A stretch of 7,159 bases of DNA from Lachnospiraceae bacterium (lineage in GTDB: Bacteria; Bacillota; Clostridia; Lachnospirales; Lachnospiraceae): contig JAFUXY010000525.1 of the NCBI GenBank assembly GCA_017477005.1, positions 1 through 7,159 on the forward strand. The letters are read 5' to 3'. The notes beneath the pieces were generated by a model. The model saw only the letters and a list, made by a program, of their open reading frames with translations. It searched no databases and was not told the origin of the DNA. A program made the position numbers and the translations under genes. How positions within the stretch are numbered: position 1 is the first letter of the stretch; each line of letters opens with the position of its first letter. Shown in pieces: positions 1 through 6,392 of the stretch.

Positions 1-3000
1 ACCTACGATTTTGGTAATCGATCCGGCAACGGTTTCGGTGAAATCAGCGGATCTTTCGAAGGCTTTTGATGGCAAAGCGCTCGTCAATGGCGATGAACCG
101 ATGATCGAGAGCGGCTGGGCCAAGGGAGAAGGCGCAGACTACACCTTCACCGGAAAGCAGAAGGCAGTAGGATTCTCTGACAACAGCTATGAGCATACGT
201 TAAAAGACGGAACGAAGGGCTCCAACTACCATATTACCTGGGCCGTGGGCAGGCTGACCGTGACGCCGCGCGAGGGCGATCTTCCGAAGATTGAAGTCAC
301 CCCGAAGAGCGACACCTTTGTCTACAACGGCGAGACACAGAAGATAGAGGGCTTTGAGGGACAGGATGAGGATGGACGGATTCCTGTCGAAGTTGACGGA
401 GAGATCTATTATGTGACAGGTATTACCTCCGAAGGCTCTGCCAAGGATGTGACCTCAAGCAGCGAACCGGAGAATCCGGATGGAGACTCCGAAGAAGGGA
501 CCACACCTTCTGGTGGTATTCCGACAACGGTTTCCGGAAAGCCGAAGGTAGAGGATGCCGAGGGCAACGATGTGACCGATCAGTTTGAGGTGGTACCGAA
601 TCCTGGAACGATTACGATTACTCCGAAGGAGTTGACACTGACATCAGCGGATCTTGCGAAGCAGTATGACGGCAAGCCGCTGACAAATGGCGACAAGAAA
701 CTGGCGGTAGAAGAAGGCTGGGTCAATGGCGAAGGAGCGACCTATGGGTTTACAGCGTCGCAGACGGTGGTAGGCAGCCAGCCGAACGCCTTTACGATCA
801 CTCCGAATGACGGAACGAAGCTCTCGAACTATACGCTGACCAAGACAGAGGGAACCCTGTCCGTCACCGATCGTGATGCGAAGTTCGAGATCAAGGTACA
901 CGGAAACGGATCGGATACGCCGATCTATGACGGAACAGAGCATACGGTATCCGGATTCGTCGAGGAGCAGGACGGCAAGCTGGTCGTTCAAGTAGGCGAC
1001 AATATCTACTATGTGACGGGTATTACCTCTGTGGCGAATGGAACAGATGCCGGAGAATACGAGTCTACGATTTCGGGTACGCCGAAGGTAGAGGATGCCG
1101 AAGGCAACGATGTGACAGATCAGTTCAGCGTGACGGGTATTCCGGGCGTATTGAAGATCAACAAGGCGAGCGTGACGCTGAAGTCGGCGGATCTGAACAA
1201 GACCTATGATGGAAAAGCCTTGGTGAACGGCTCTACAGCGATGGCCATTGAAAGCGGATGGGCGCCGGACGAAGGCGCGACCTACACGTTCAACGGAAGC
1301 CAGACGCTGGTAGGAGCTTCCGCCAACACGTATGACGTCAAGCTGAACAGCAATACGAAAGAGGAAAATTACAACTTCACAAAGTCCGACGGTACCTTGA
1401 CCGTGACGCCTCGCGCAGACGGCAACCTGCTCCAGATTGGGATCCAGGCGAAGAGCGGCACGTTTGAGTACGATGGCAAGACGCATACGGTATCCGGATT
1501 CGAAAACGAAGAGAAGGACGGTGTGAAGGTCGAAGTCGGCGGAGAGACCTATTATGTGACGGGCTATACCTCTGAGGTTTCCAGCAAGGACGCGACGACG
1601 AACGAAGGATTGTCGACGACGATCACAGGGACACCGGTTGTCAAGGACAAGGATGGAAACGACGTTTCGGCGCAGTTTGCAGTGATTCCGGCTCCAGGAA
1701 CCATGGTAATCACGCCCAAGGCTTTGACGTTGGCCTCGGACGATGTGACAAAGCCGTATGACGGCAAGCCTTTGTCCAACGGCAAGACACCGCTCAAGGT
1801 GGAGGAAGGCTGGGCTGATGGAGACGGCGCAACCTATGACTTTACAGCTAGGCAGACTATCGTGGGTACTACGCCAAACACCTTTACGATCAATCCGAAA
1901 AATGGCACCAAGTTAGAGAATTACACCATTTCACAGTCGACCGGCGCGCTCACCGTGACGAACCGCGACGCGAAGTTTGCGGTGGAGATCCAGGGCAAGA
2001 GCGGACAGTTCACCTACGATGGAAAATCCCATGTTGTTTCGGGATTTGAGAACGAGGCAGGCGGAAAGGTCGAAGTACAGGTTGAGGGAGAGACCTATTA
2101 TGTGACAGGTATGACCTCGACCAGAACCGTGAAGAACGTCGCAGACAGCGGCAATACCACGATCAGTGGCACGGCCTTTGTCTATGATGCAAGCGGGCAG
2201 GACGTGACGGATCAGTTTGCGGTGACGGCGAAATCGGGCACGGCCGTGATCGACGCAAGGCATATTACCTTGACTTCTGAAGATCGTTCCAAGGCCTATG
2301 ACGGCTATCCGCTGACAAATGGTGATGGAAAGATCACGATCGGCGGCGACGGGCTGGCGCCGGGCGAAGAATTGTTCTTCACATTCACAGGAAGCCAGAC
2401 CTATATCGGTTCTTCGGACAATGCGTTTACTTATGCGTTCAAGAACGGCGGCGGACAGATAGCGGACGAAAATTCCGATTCCGGGTTCTTCCGGTTCGGT
2501 ATGGTCGTCCATGCACAGGAACCGGCCAGCTCATCCGTGGGCGATGCGAGCAACTATATCATCGATGTAGTCTATGGAAAGCTGACGGTGACGGGCGATG
2601 GAAACATCCCCTCGGGCGATGTCGTGAAGAAGACGCACGAAAGCAAGATTTACAAGATCGGCGAGACGATTGATTTCGAGATCACGGTCAAGAATATTTA
2701 CGCCGATGAGAGAACCGTGACGCTGATCGAGCAGGATGGTATGAAGCTGGATCAGGATGTATTCACGCTGGCCGGTGGCGAGAGCATTACCACCTATGCG
2801 CACCACAAGGTCACAGAAGCCGATGTCAACGCAGGCGGCGTTTCCAACAAAGTGACAGTCCGATTCTCCGGTGGAAACGGAGGCAATGGCGATAACGGCG
2901 GCGGAGACAACGGCGGGAATGGCGATAATGGCGGCAACGGAGACAACGGCGGCAACGGCGATAACGGCGGAAACGGCGACAACGGCGGAAACGGCGACAA

Positions 3001-4291
3001 CGGCGGAAACGGCGACAACGGCGATAACGGCGGCGGAGACAATGGCGGAAACGGTGGCAACGGCGGAAATGGCGAATTCGAAGCGACCGATGACGCAATT
3101 GTAGAGACAGGCGAGCCGTCGATCGCAGTGGACAAGAAGTCGGACAAGACCGGTATTGTCCGCGTGGGCGACACGATCCATTACACTGTCAGCGTAGTCA
3201 ACAACGGCAATTTGACAGCTACGGGCGTGAAGGTCGTAGACGAGCTGACGAAGGATGAGTGGACCGTGAACACCTTGGCGGCCGGCGCAACGGAAGAGTT
3301 TGAGACAAGCTATACCGTGACGGAAGCGGACGTGGCAAACGGCAACGTGGTCAACAAGGCTACGGCGACGGGCAAAGACTCCAACGGTGGAGACCTGTCC
3401 GGAGAAAAGGAGATCACGGACGATGTTTCGAAGGCGTTCAACCTGACGATCCATTATGTGGATACGAACGGAAATACGGTAGCGGCGGATTATATGGGCT
3501 CCTACCAGTATGGCGGCAGCTTCTACGTGAAGTCACCGAGCGTATCGGGATATACGCCGAACTATGGTTATGTGATCAGCGACGAAGGCGGTATGCCTGC
3601 CAAGGACGTGGAAGTCACAGTGACCTACGCCAAGAATGAGAATGTCGTGATTCAGGACAATTCGGATACTACGCCAGAGGATAGCGACGGTGGAAACAAT
3701 GGTTCCGGAGACAACAACGGCGATGAAAACGACAACAATGGTGGAAACGGCGGTGGTACGATTTCCGGAGACAATGGTGGAAACGGCACTGTTGACAACA
3801 GCAGCAGTACGTCAGATTCAGATGACGACGAGGACGATGATGATGACGACGATGATGATTCCGGTTCAGGTGGTTCCAACCGAAATCGCGGCGGCTCAGG
3901 CGGCAGCTCCAGCCGTTCGATCAGCGGTGGCAGCAAGACCGAGAATGATTCGAGCGAAGGCGTTGGCTCGGATGGCAGCATCACGAGCGTAGCGATCCAG
4001 ACACCGTCTATGACAAGCGACGATCTGAATCGCGCTGGCGGTGCAAAGGAAGACGGCGCGGTGATCCGGATCGACGAAAACGGAGAACCGACCCTCGTGT
4101 CCGCAACAGACAACGAGACGCCGTTGTTCAACCTTGGTTTGGGTGGAGACCACAAGTGCAACGTGCTGAGGCTCCTGATCCTGTTGGCGGCCTTTGTGGT
4201 GGTACTGCTTCACACGAAGACCATGCGTGAGCGCCAGGCCAGACTCTTCGAACTCAGAGAAAGACTTGAGGAAGCAAAGAAGAGAAGATAA
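1..4291 (+). CDS. Large modular surface protein (putative adhesin), MBG-like/DUF11-like/MucBP-like repeats, C-terminal membrane anchor; 5'-partial
   Basis: The frame is open from the left edge (first full codon at 2). The first residues, PTILVIDPAT, match the end of a repeat unit (compare PGTMVITPKA inside the array), so the real start and signal peptide lie upstream; the TTG at 11 is not a credible start. Seen in order: nine alternating MBG-like domains (29-2593), a DUF11-like domain (about 2618-2869 and 3074-3112) split by a Gly/Asn/Asp tract, a second DUF11-like domain (about 3113-3430), a MucBP-like domain (about 3437-3634), a low-complexity stalk (about 3635-4140), one membrane helix (about 4163-4210) and a basic tail ending ERLEEAKKRR. 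Families with this architecture are secreted, cell-surface proteins, often binding mucus or other cells. No LPXTG motif is visible, so anchoring is likely by the membrane helix itself. The ligand cannot be inferred. The surface-protein call is strong; adhesion is inference. Confidence 0.88.
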   Translation, partial: PTILVIDPATVSVKSADLSKAFDGKALVNGDEPMIESGWAKGEGADYTFTGKQKAVGFSDNSYEHTLKDGTKGSNYHITWAVGRLTVTPREGDLPKIEVTPKSDTFVYNGETQKIEGFEGQDEDGRIPVEVDGEIYYVTGITSEGSAKDVTSSSEPENPDGDSEEGTTPSGGIPTTVSGKPKVEDAEGNDVTDQFEVVPNPGTITITPKELTLTSADLAKQYDGKPLTNGDKKLAVEEGWVNGEGATYGFTASQTVVGSQPNAFTITPNDGTKLSNYTLTKTEGTLSVTDRDAKFEIKVHGNGSDTPIYDGTEHTVSGFVEEQDGKLVVQVGDNIYYVTGITSVANGTDAGEYESTISGTPKVEDAEGNDVTDQFSVTGIPGVLKINKASVTLKSADLNKTYDGKALVNGSTAMAIESGWAPDEGATYTFNGSQTLVGASANTYDVKLNSNTKEENYNFTKSDGTLTVTPRADGNLLQIGIQAKSGTFEYDGKTHTVSGFENEEKDGVKVEVGGETYYVTGYTSEVSSKDATTNEGLSTTITGTPVVKDKDGNDVSAQFAVIPAPGTMVITPKALTLASDDVTKPYDGKPLSNGKTPLKVEEGWADGDGATYDFTARQTIVGTTPNTFTINPKNGTKLENYTISQSTGALTVTNRDAKFAVEIQGKSGQFTYDGKSHVVSGFENEAGGKVEVQVEGETYYVTGMTSTRTVKNVADSGNTTISGTAFVYDASGQDVTDQFAVTAKSGTAVIDARHITLTSEDRSKAYDGYPLTNGDGKITIGGDGLAPGEELFFTFTGSQTYIGSSDNAFTYAFKNGGGQIADENSDSGFFRFGMVVHAQEPASSSVGDASNYIIDVVYGKLTVTGDGNIPSGDVVKKTHESKIYKIGETIDFEITVKNIYADERTVTLIEQDGMKLDQDVFTLAGGESITTYAHHKVTEADVNAGGVSNKVTVRFSGGNGGNGDNGGGDNGGNGDNGGNGDNGGNGDNGGNGDNGGNGDNGGNGDNGDNGGGDNGGNGGNGGNGEFEATDDAIVETGEPSIAVDKKSDKTGIVRVGDTIHYTVSVVNNGNLTATGVKVVDELTKDEWTVNTLAAGATEEFETSYTVTEADVANGNVVNKATATGKDSNGGDLSGEKEITDDVSKAFNLTIHYVDTNGNTVAADYMGSYQYGGSFYVKSPSVSGYTPNYGYVISDEGGMPAKDVEVTVTYAKNENVVIQDNSDTTPEDSDGGNNGSGDNNGDENDNNGGNGGGTISGDNGGNGTVDNSSSTSDSDDDEDDDDDDDDDSGSGGSNRNRGGSGGSSSRSISGGSKTENDSSEGVGSDGSITSVAIQTPSMTSDDLNRAGGAKEDGAVIRIDENGEPTLVSATDNETPLFNLGLGGDHKCNVLRLLILLAAFVVVLLHTKTMRERQARLFELRERLEEAKKRR
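29..2593 (+). repeat. Alternating A/B array of MBG-like Ig-type domains (5 A, 4 B units)
   Basis: Two domain types alternate in the protein. A units (about 80 residues) begin with a strand like LTSADLxKxYDGKPLxNG, contain EGWxxGEGATYxFT and GSQTxVG, and end SNYxxxxxxGxLTVTxR. They lie at about 29-271, 629-874, 1166-1414, 1721-1966 and 2258-2593. B units (about 97-119 residues) begin FxYDGxxHTVSGFE, contain YYVTGxTS and end with DxxGNDVTDQF followed by GTxxIxPK. They lie at about 272-628, 875-1165, 1415-1720 and 1967-2257. The A+B period is close to 180 residues. The pattern matches MBG-type bacterial Ig-like repeats known from large surface proteins of gut Bacillota, where they form an extended stalk. 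A1 is preceded by what looks like the end of another B unit, so the array continues upstream. Domain borders are approximate. Confidence 0.85.
541..1123 (+). repeat. Near-identical 43-bp direct repeat pair (541-583 and 1081-1123)
   Basis: The two 43-base blocks differ at only two positions, both synonymous (gag/gaa and acc/aca), and lie exactly 540 bases apart, which is one A+B period. Both encode PKVEDAEGNDVTDQF. The equivalent blocks of the third and fourth B units have diverged much more (PVVKDKDGNDVSAQF and AFVYDASGQDVTDQF). The high nucleotide identity suggests recent duplication or gene conversion between B1 and B2. Confidence 0.8.
2870..3073 (+). repeat. Gly/Asn/Asp low-complexity tract (68 residues)
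   Basis: This in-frame stretch encodes only Gly, Asn and Asp, built mainly on the six-residue unit GGNGDN. A GDNGGGDNGG segment sits near each end, giving the tract a roughly symmetric layout. It lies between NKVTVRFS and EFEATDDAIVE, which together look like the closing strands of the first DUF11-like domain. It is probably disordered or a flexible glycine-rich spacer. The spacing of Asp residues does not fit RTX calcium-binding nonapeptides, which need a periodic bulky hydrophobic residue. Confidence 0.85.
2966..3019 (+). repeat. Perfect 18-bp tandem repeat, three copies
   Basis: The unit ggcggaaacggcgacaac occurs three times without mismatch at 2966-2983, 2984-3001 and 3002-3019, with degenerate copies on both sides. 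Each unit encodes GGNGDN. Because 18 is a multiple of three, gain or loss of units by replication slippage changes protein length without breaking the frame. Confidence 0.92.
3437..3634 (+). other. MucBP-like domain of the surface protein
   Basis: The segment starts NLTIHYVDTNGNTVAADY, continues through GYTPNYGYV and ends MPAKDVEVTVTYAK. This follows the MucBP pattern: an opening strand with YVDxxGxxxA, a central G(Y/F)xxxxY and a closing V-rich strand ending TYxK. MucBP domains occur in mucus-binding and other surface proteins of Gram-positive bacteria. Here it is the last folded module before the stalk. Actual mucin binding cannot be read from the sequence. Confidence 0.65.
3635..4140 (+). 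other. Low-complexity stalk of the surface protein
   Basis: About 165 residues dominated by Gly, Asn, Ser and Asp link the MucBP-like domain to the membrane anchor. It contains a second Gly/Asn-rich part (about 3680-3790), a poly-Asp run (3821-3859), and a Ser/Gly/Arg part with NRNRGGSGGSSSRS. It is likely disordered and cell-wall-spanning, holding the folded modules away from the membrane. The final portion before the membrane helix (about 4010-4140) has more ordinary composition. Confidence 0.7.
3821..3859 (+). repeat. Poly-aspartate codon run
   Basis: Thirteen consecutive acidic codons (12 gat/gac and one gag) encode DDDEDDDDDDDDD, bordered by SDS and SGSGG. The gat and gac codons are mixed, so it is not a pure trinucleotide repeat. 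It gives the stalk a strongly negative patch close to the wall-membrane zone. Divalent cation binding is possible but not shown. Confidence 0.85.
4157..4288 (+). other. C-terminal membrane anchor and basic cytoplasmic tail of the surface protein
   Basis: After DHKC comes a hydrophobic helix, roughly VLRLLILLAAFVVVLL (with one Arg near its outer edge), then HTKTMRERQARLFELRERLEEAKKRR, a charged and probably helical tail. The positive residues after the helix fit a cytoplasmic C-terminus (positive-inside rule). No LPXTG motif precedes the helix, so sortase attachment to peptidoglycan is unlikely. The Cys at 4157-4159 is the only cysteine in the visible protein. Confidence 0.75.
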
Positions 4292-4368
4292 GTAACTGGA
4301 AACAAACATGACAAGCCTGCCTTATGAATATCGGTTCAGTAGACGGAACAGATAGGAGGGCGGGAACG

Positions 4369-4410
4369 AGATCCGCATCCGGGGAGACCCCTGGGTGCGG
4401 ATTTCATTTT
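4369..4410 (+). terminator. Rho-independent terminator of the surface-protein gene
   Basis: Bases 4371-4384 (atccgcatccgggg) pair with 4389-4402 through a four-base loop (agac). The 14-bp stem is GC-rich and includes two G-U pairs; it can extend by an A-T and a G-U pair at the base. The T-rich tail tttcatttt follows immediately. It sits 77 bases beyond the TAA at 4289-4291 and should separate the adhesin transcript from typA. Confidence 0.87.
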
Positions 4411-4466
4411 GGGAATTTCGGCGAAAAGAGCCGGTGATTTGGGAAATTTTGGGGGGAATTTGACTA

Positions 4467-4495
4467 TTGATTTTTGATAGAGGATGAAGTAAGAT
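4467..4495 (+). promoter_or_regulatory. Candidate sigma-A-type promoter for typA
   Basis: TTGATT (4467-4472) and TAAGAT (4490-4495) match the -35 and -10 consensus at four of six positions each, with an ideal 17-base spacer, in an AT-rich stretch just after the terminator. Transcription would start near 4502, leaving a leader of about 35 bases before the typA start. TTGACT at 4460-4465 is closer to a -35 box but has no well-spaced -10. The exact hexamers are uncertain. Confidence 0.45.
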
Positions 4496-4518
4496 AAATT
4501 GTTTTTGAAAACAGAGTT

Positions 4519-4526
4519 GGAAAGGA
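4519..4526 (+). promoter_or_regulatory. Ribosome binding site of typA
   Basis: GGAAAGGA ends 10 bases before the ATG at 4537. It supports this start, which also places the first P-loop residue where it lies in known BipA proteins. Confidence 0.75.
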
Positions 4527-4536
4527 ATGCTGTGAT

Positions 4537-6381
4537 ATGGTACAGACTAGAGACGACATCCGAAATATTGCGATCATTGCGCACGTAGATCATGGAAAGA
4601 CCACGCTCGTGGACGAGCTTTTGAAGCAGAGCGGCGTTTTCCGTGAGAATCAGGAAGTCGTGCATCGGGTGATGGATTCGAACGACCTCGAACGGGAGAG
4701 AGGGATTACGATTCTGTCAAAGAATACGGCCGTATGGTACAAGGATACGAAGATCAATATTGTGGATACGCCCGGCCATGCGGACTTCGGCGGAGAGGTC
4801 GAGCGGGTGCTGAAGATGGTGGACGGCGTGGTACTGGTGGTGGACGCGTTTGAAGGCGCAATGCCGCAGACCAAATTTGTGCTGATGAAGGCGCTGGAGC
4901 TGGATCTGGCCGTGATTGTCTGCGTCAACAAAATCGACCGCCCGGAGGCGCGCTGCGAGGAAGTGGTGGACGAGGTGCTGGAGCTTCTGATGGATTTGGA
5001 TGCGTCCGAGGAACAGTTGGACTGCCCGTTTGTCTACACGTCCGCAAAGCGAGGATTTGCGGTCTATGACCCGGCGGATGAACCCAAGGATATGACGCCG
5101 CTGTTTGAAACGATTCTTGAACATATTCCTGCGCCTACCGGCGATCCGGAGGCGAATACGCAGGTTTTGATCTCGACGATTGATTACAATGAATATGTCG
5201 GCAGGATCGGCATAGGAAAGGTCGAGAATGGCTTTTTGAAGCTGAATCAGGAAGCCGTGGTCAAAAACCACCATGACCCCGACAAGGCGACCAAGGTGCG
5301 GATTTCGAAGCTGTATGAATTTGAGGGCTTGGATCGCTTGGATGTGGAAAGGGCGGATATCGGTTCGATCGTCGCGATATCGGGGATCGCCGATCTGCAC
5401 GTAGGGGACACGATCTGCGGGCTTGAGGATCCGCAGGCGATTCCGTTCCAGAAGATTTCCGAGCCGACGATCGCGATGAATTTCGTGGTCAATGACAGCC
5501 CGTTTGCCGGACAGGAGGGCAAATATGTGACGTCCCGCCATATCCGGGAGAGGCTGTTCAAGGAGCTGAACACGGACGTTTCTTTGCGGGTCGAGGATAC
5601 GGACAGCCCGGATTGCTTCAAGGTTTCCGGAAGAGGAGAGCTGCATTTGTCGGTGCTGATCGAGAACATGCGCCGCGAGGGATATGAATTCGCGGTCAGC
5701 AAGGCGGAGGTTCTGTACCGGGAGGATGAAAATGGAAAGCGTTTGGAGCCGATGGAGCGCGCCTATGTAGATGTACCGGACGATTTCACCGGGACGGTGA
5801 TTGAAAAGCTCTCTATGCGGAAGGGCGAGCTGGCTTCTATGAACCCGATTTCCGGGGGCTATACGAGGATGGAGTTTTCGATTCCGTCTCGGGGGCTGAT
5901 TGGCTACCGGGGGGATTTTATGACGGATACCAAGGGAAACGGGATCATCAACACGATATTTGACGGATACGCGCCGTACAAAGGGGATATCTCCTATCGG
6001 AAGCAGGGCTCTTTGATCGCCTTTGAAACAGGGGAATCGGTCACGTACGGGCTGTTTTCGGCGCAGGATCGCGGGACCCTGTTCATCGGCCCGGGAGAAA
6101 GGGTGTATGGAGGGATGGTCATTGGCTCCTGTTCGCGGACGGAGGATATCGAGCTGAATGTCTGCAAGAAAAAGCATCTGACCAATACCCGCTCATCCTC
6201 CGCGGATGAAGCGCTGACACTGACGCCGCCCAAAATTCTGTCGTTGGAACAGGCCTTGGATTTCATTGAGACCGATGAGCTTTTGGAGGTCACGCCGGAG
6301 CATCTGCGGATTCGGAAGCGGATTCTCGATCCGACAAAGCGCAAACGTGAAATGATACGGGCGAACAACGCAAATTCATAG
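4537..6381 (+). CDS. typA: Ribosome-associated translational GTPase TypA/BipA
   Basis: TypA/BipA is a translation-factor GTPase related to EF-G and LepA. It binds the ribosome and in well-studied species helps 50S subunit assembly, cold growth and stress adaptation. The 614-residue length matches the family (about 605-615). Seen: P-loop AHVDHGKT (residues 15-22), G2 with RERGITI (53-59), G3 DTPGH (77-81), G4 NKID (131-134), G5 SAK (169-171), then a beta-barrel domain II (about 200-300), domain III (about 305-385), an EF-G-V-like domain with RGLIGYRGDF (452-461), and the BipA-specific C-terminal domain with LTNTRSSSADEAL and a lysine/arginine-rich end. All catalytic motifs, including the switch II His81, are intact. 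It has its own likely promoter and ribosome binding site and probably heads an operon with the downstream transporter gene. No truncation or frameshift is visible. Confidence 0.98.
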   Translation: MVQTRDDIRNIAIIAHVDHGKTTLVDELLKQSGVFRENQEVVHRVMDSNDLERERGITILSKNTAVWYKDTKINIVDTPGHADFGGEVERVLKMVDGVVLVVDAFEGAMPQTKFVLMKALELDLAVIVCVNKIDRPEARCEEVVDEVLELLMDLDASEEQLDCPFVYTSAKRGFAVYDPADEPKDMTPLFETILEHIPAPTGDPEANTQVLISTIDYNEYVGRIGIGKVENGFLKLNQEAVVKNHHDPDKATKVRISKLYEFEGLDRLDVERADIGSIVAISGIADLHVGDTICGLEDPQAIPFQKISEPTIAMNFVVNDSPFAGQEGKYVTSRHIRERLFKELNTDVSLRVEDTDSPDCFKVSGRGELHLSVLIENMRREGYEFAVSKAEVLYREDENGKRLEPMERAYVDVPDDFTGTVIEKLSMRKGELASMNPISGGYTRMEFSIPSRGLIGYRGDFMTDTKGNGIINTIFDGYAPYKGDISYRKQGSLIAFETGESVTYGLFSAQDRGTLFIGPGERVYGGMVIGSCSRTEDIELNVCKKKHLTNTRSSSADEALTLTPPKILSLEQALDFIETDELLEVTPEHLRIRKRILDPTKRKREMIRANNANS

Positions 6382-6384
6382 AAG
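6380..6384 (+). promoter_or_regulatory. Weak ribosome binding site of the transporter gene, overlapping the typA stop
   Basis: AGAAG overlaps the last two bases of the typA TAG codon and lies 8 bases before the ATG at 6393. The weak match and the 11-base gap suggest that translation is partly coupled to that of typA. Confidence 0.4.
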
Positions 6385-6392
6385 TCTGAACT

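Larger units (their letters stand above)
4292..4536. other. Intergenic region between the surface-protein gene and typA
   Basis: It holds, in order, a 77-base 3' untranslated stretch with nothing recognisable, the terminator, a G- and T-rich stretch (4411-4466) with only a weak 4-bp hairpin (cggc 4419-4422 with gccg 4430-4433), the candidate promoter and the typA ribosome binding site. No riboswitch-like conserved motif, tRNA or small gene was recognised. Confidence 0.6.

Noticed and set aside
2870..3073. RTX-type calcium-binding repeats in the Gly/Asn/Asp tract
   Set aside because: RTX nonapeptides follow GGxGxDxUx with a regular large hydrophobic residue. This tract has a six-residue period and no hydrophobic residues at all.
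2870..3073. CRISPR-like or mobile-element repeat
   Set aside because: The repeats are directly tandem, without spacers, and fully coding. No inverted ends or transposase sequence accompany them.
2531..3454. Long antisense open frame (307 codons) opposite the adhesin
   Set aside because: It mirrors the adhesin codon bias and the Gly/Asn repeat, giving monotonous Val/Ala/Ile-rich sequence over the tract. No ribosome binding site or family resemblance is visible. The same applies to the minus-strand frames at 644-1486 and 1931-2512.
4309..4356. Tiny open frame starting at the ATG in aaacatgacaag (15 codons)
   Set aside because: It is very short, lacks a ribosome binding site and sits in the adhesin 3' untranslated region.
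4353..4460. Strong Shine-Dalgarno-like TAGGAGG followed by an open stretch from 4371 to a TGA near 4461
   Set aside because: No ATG, GTG or TTG lies at a usable distance (the codon 10 bases downstream is ATC), and the stretch overlaps the terminator hairpin. The purine-rich match is probably chance.
4411..4466. Possible riboswitch or attenuator ahead of typA
   Set aside because: Only a 4-bp hairpin and a loose aatttc/gaaatt inverted repeat are visible, upstream of the likely promoter, with no recognisable conserved RNA motif.
4717..6177. Long antisense open frame (486 codons) opposite typA
   Set aside because: The + strand encodes an intact, unmistakable BipA. The antisense translation is rich in Arg, His and Gln without domain motifs, as expected of a shadow frame.
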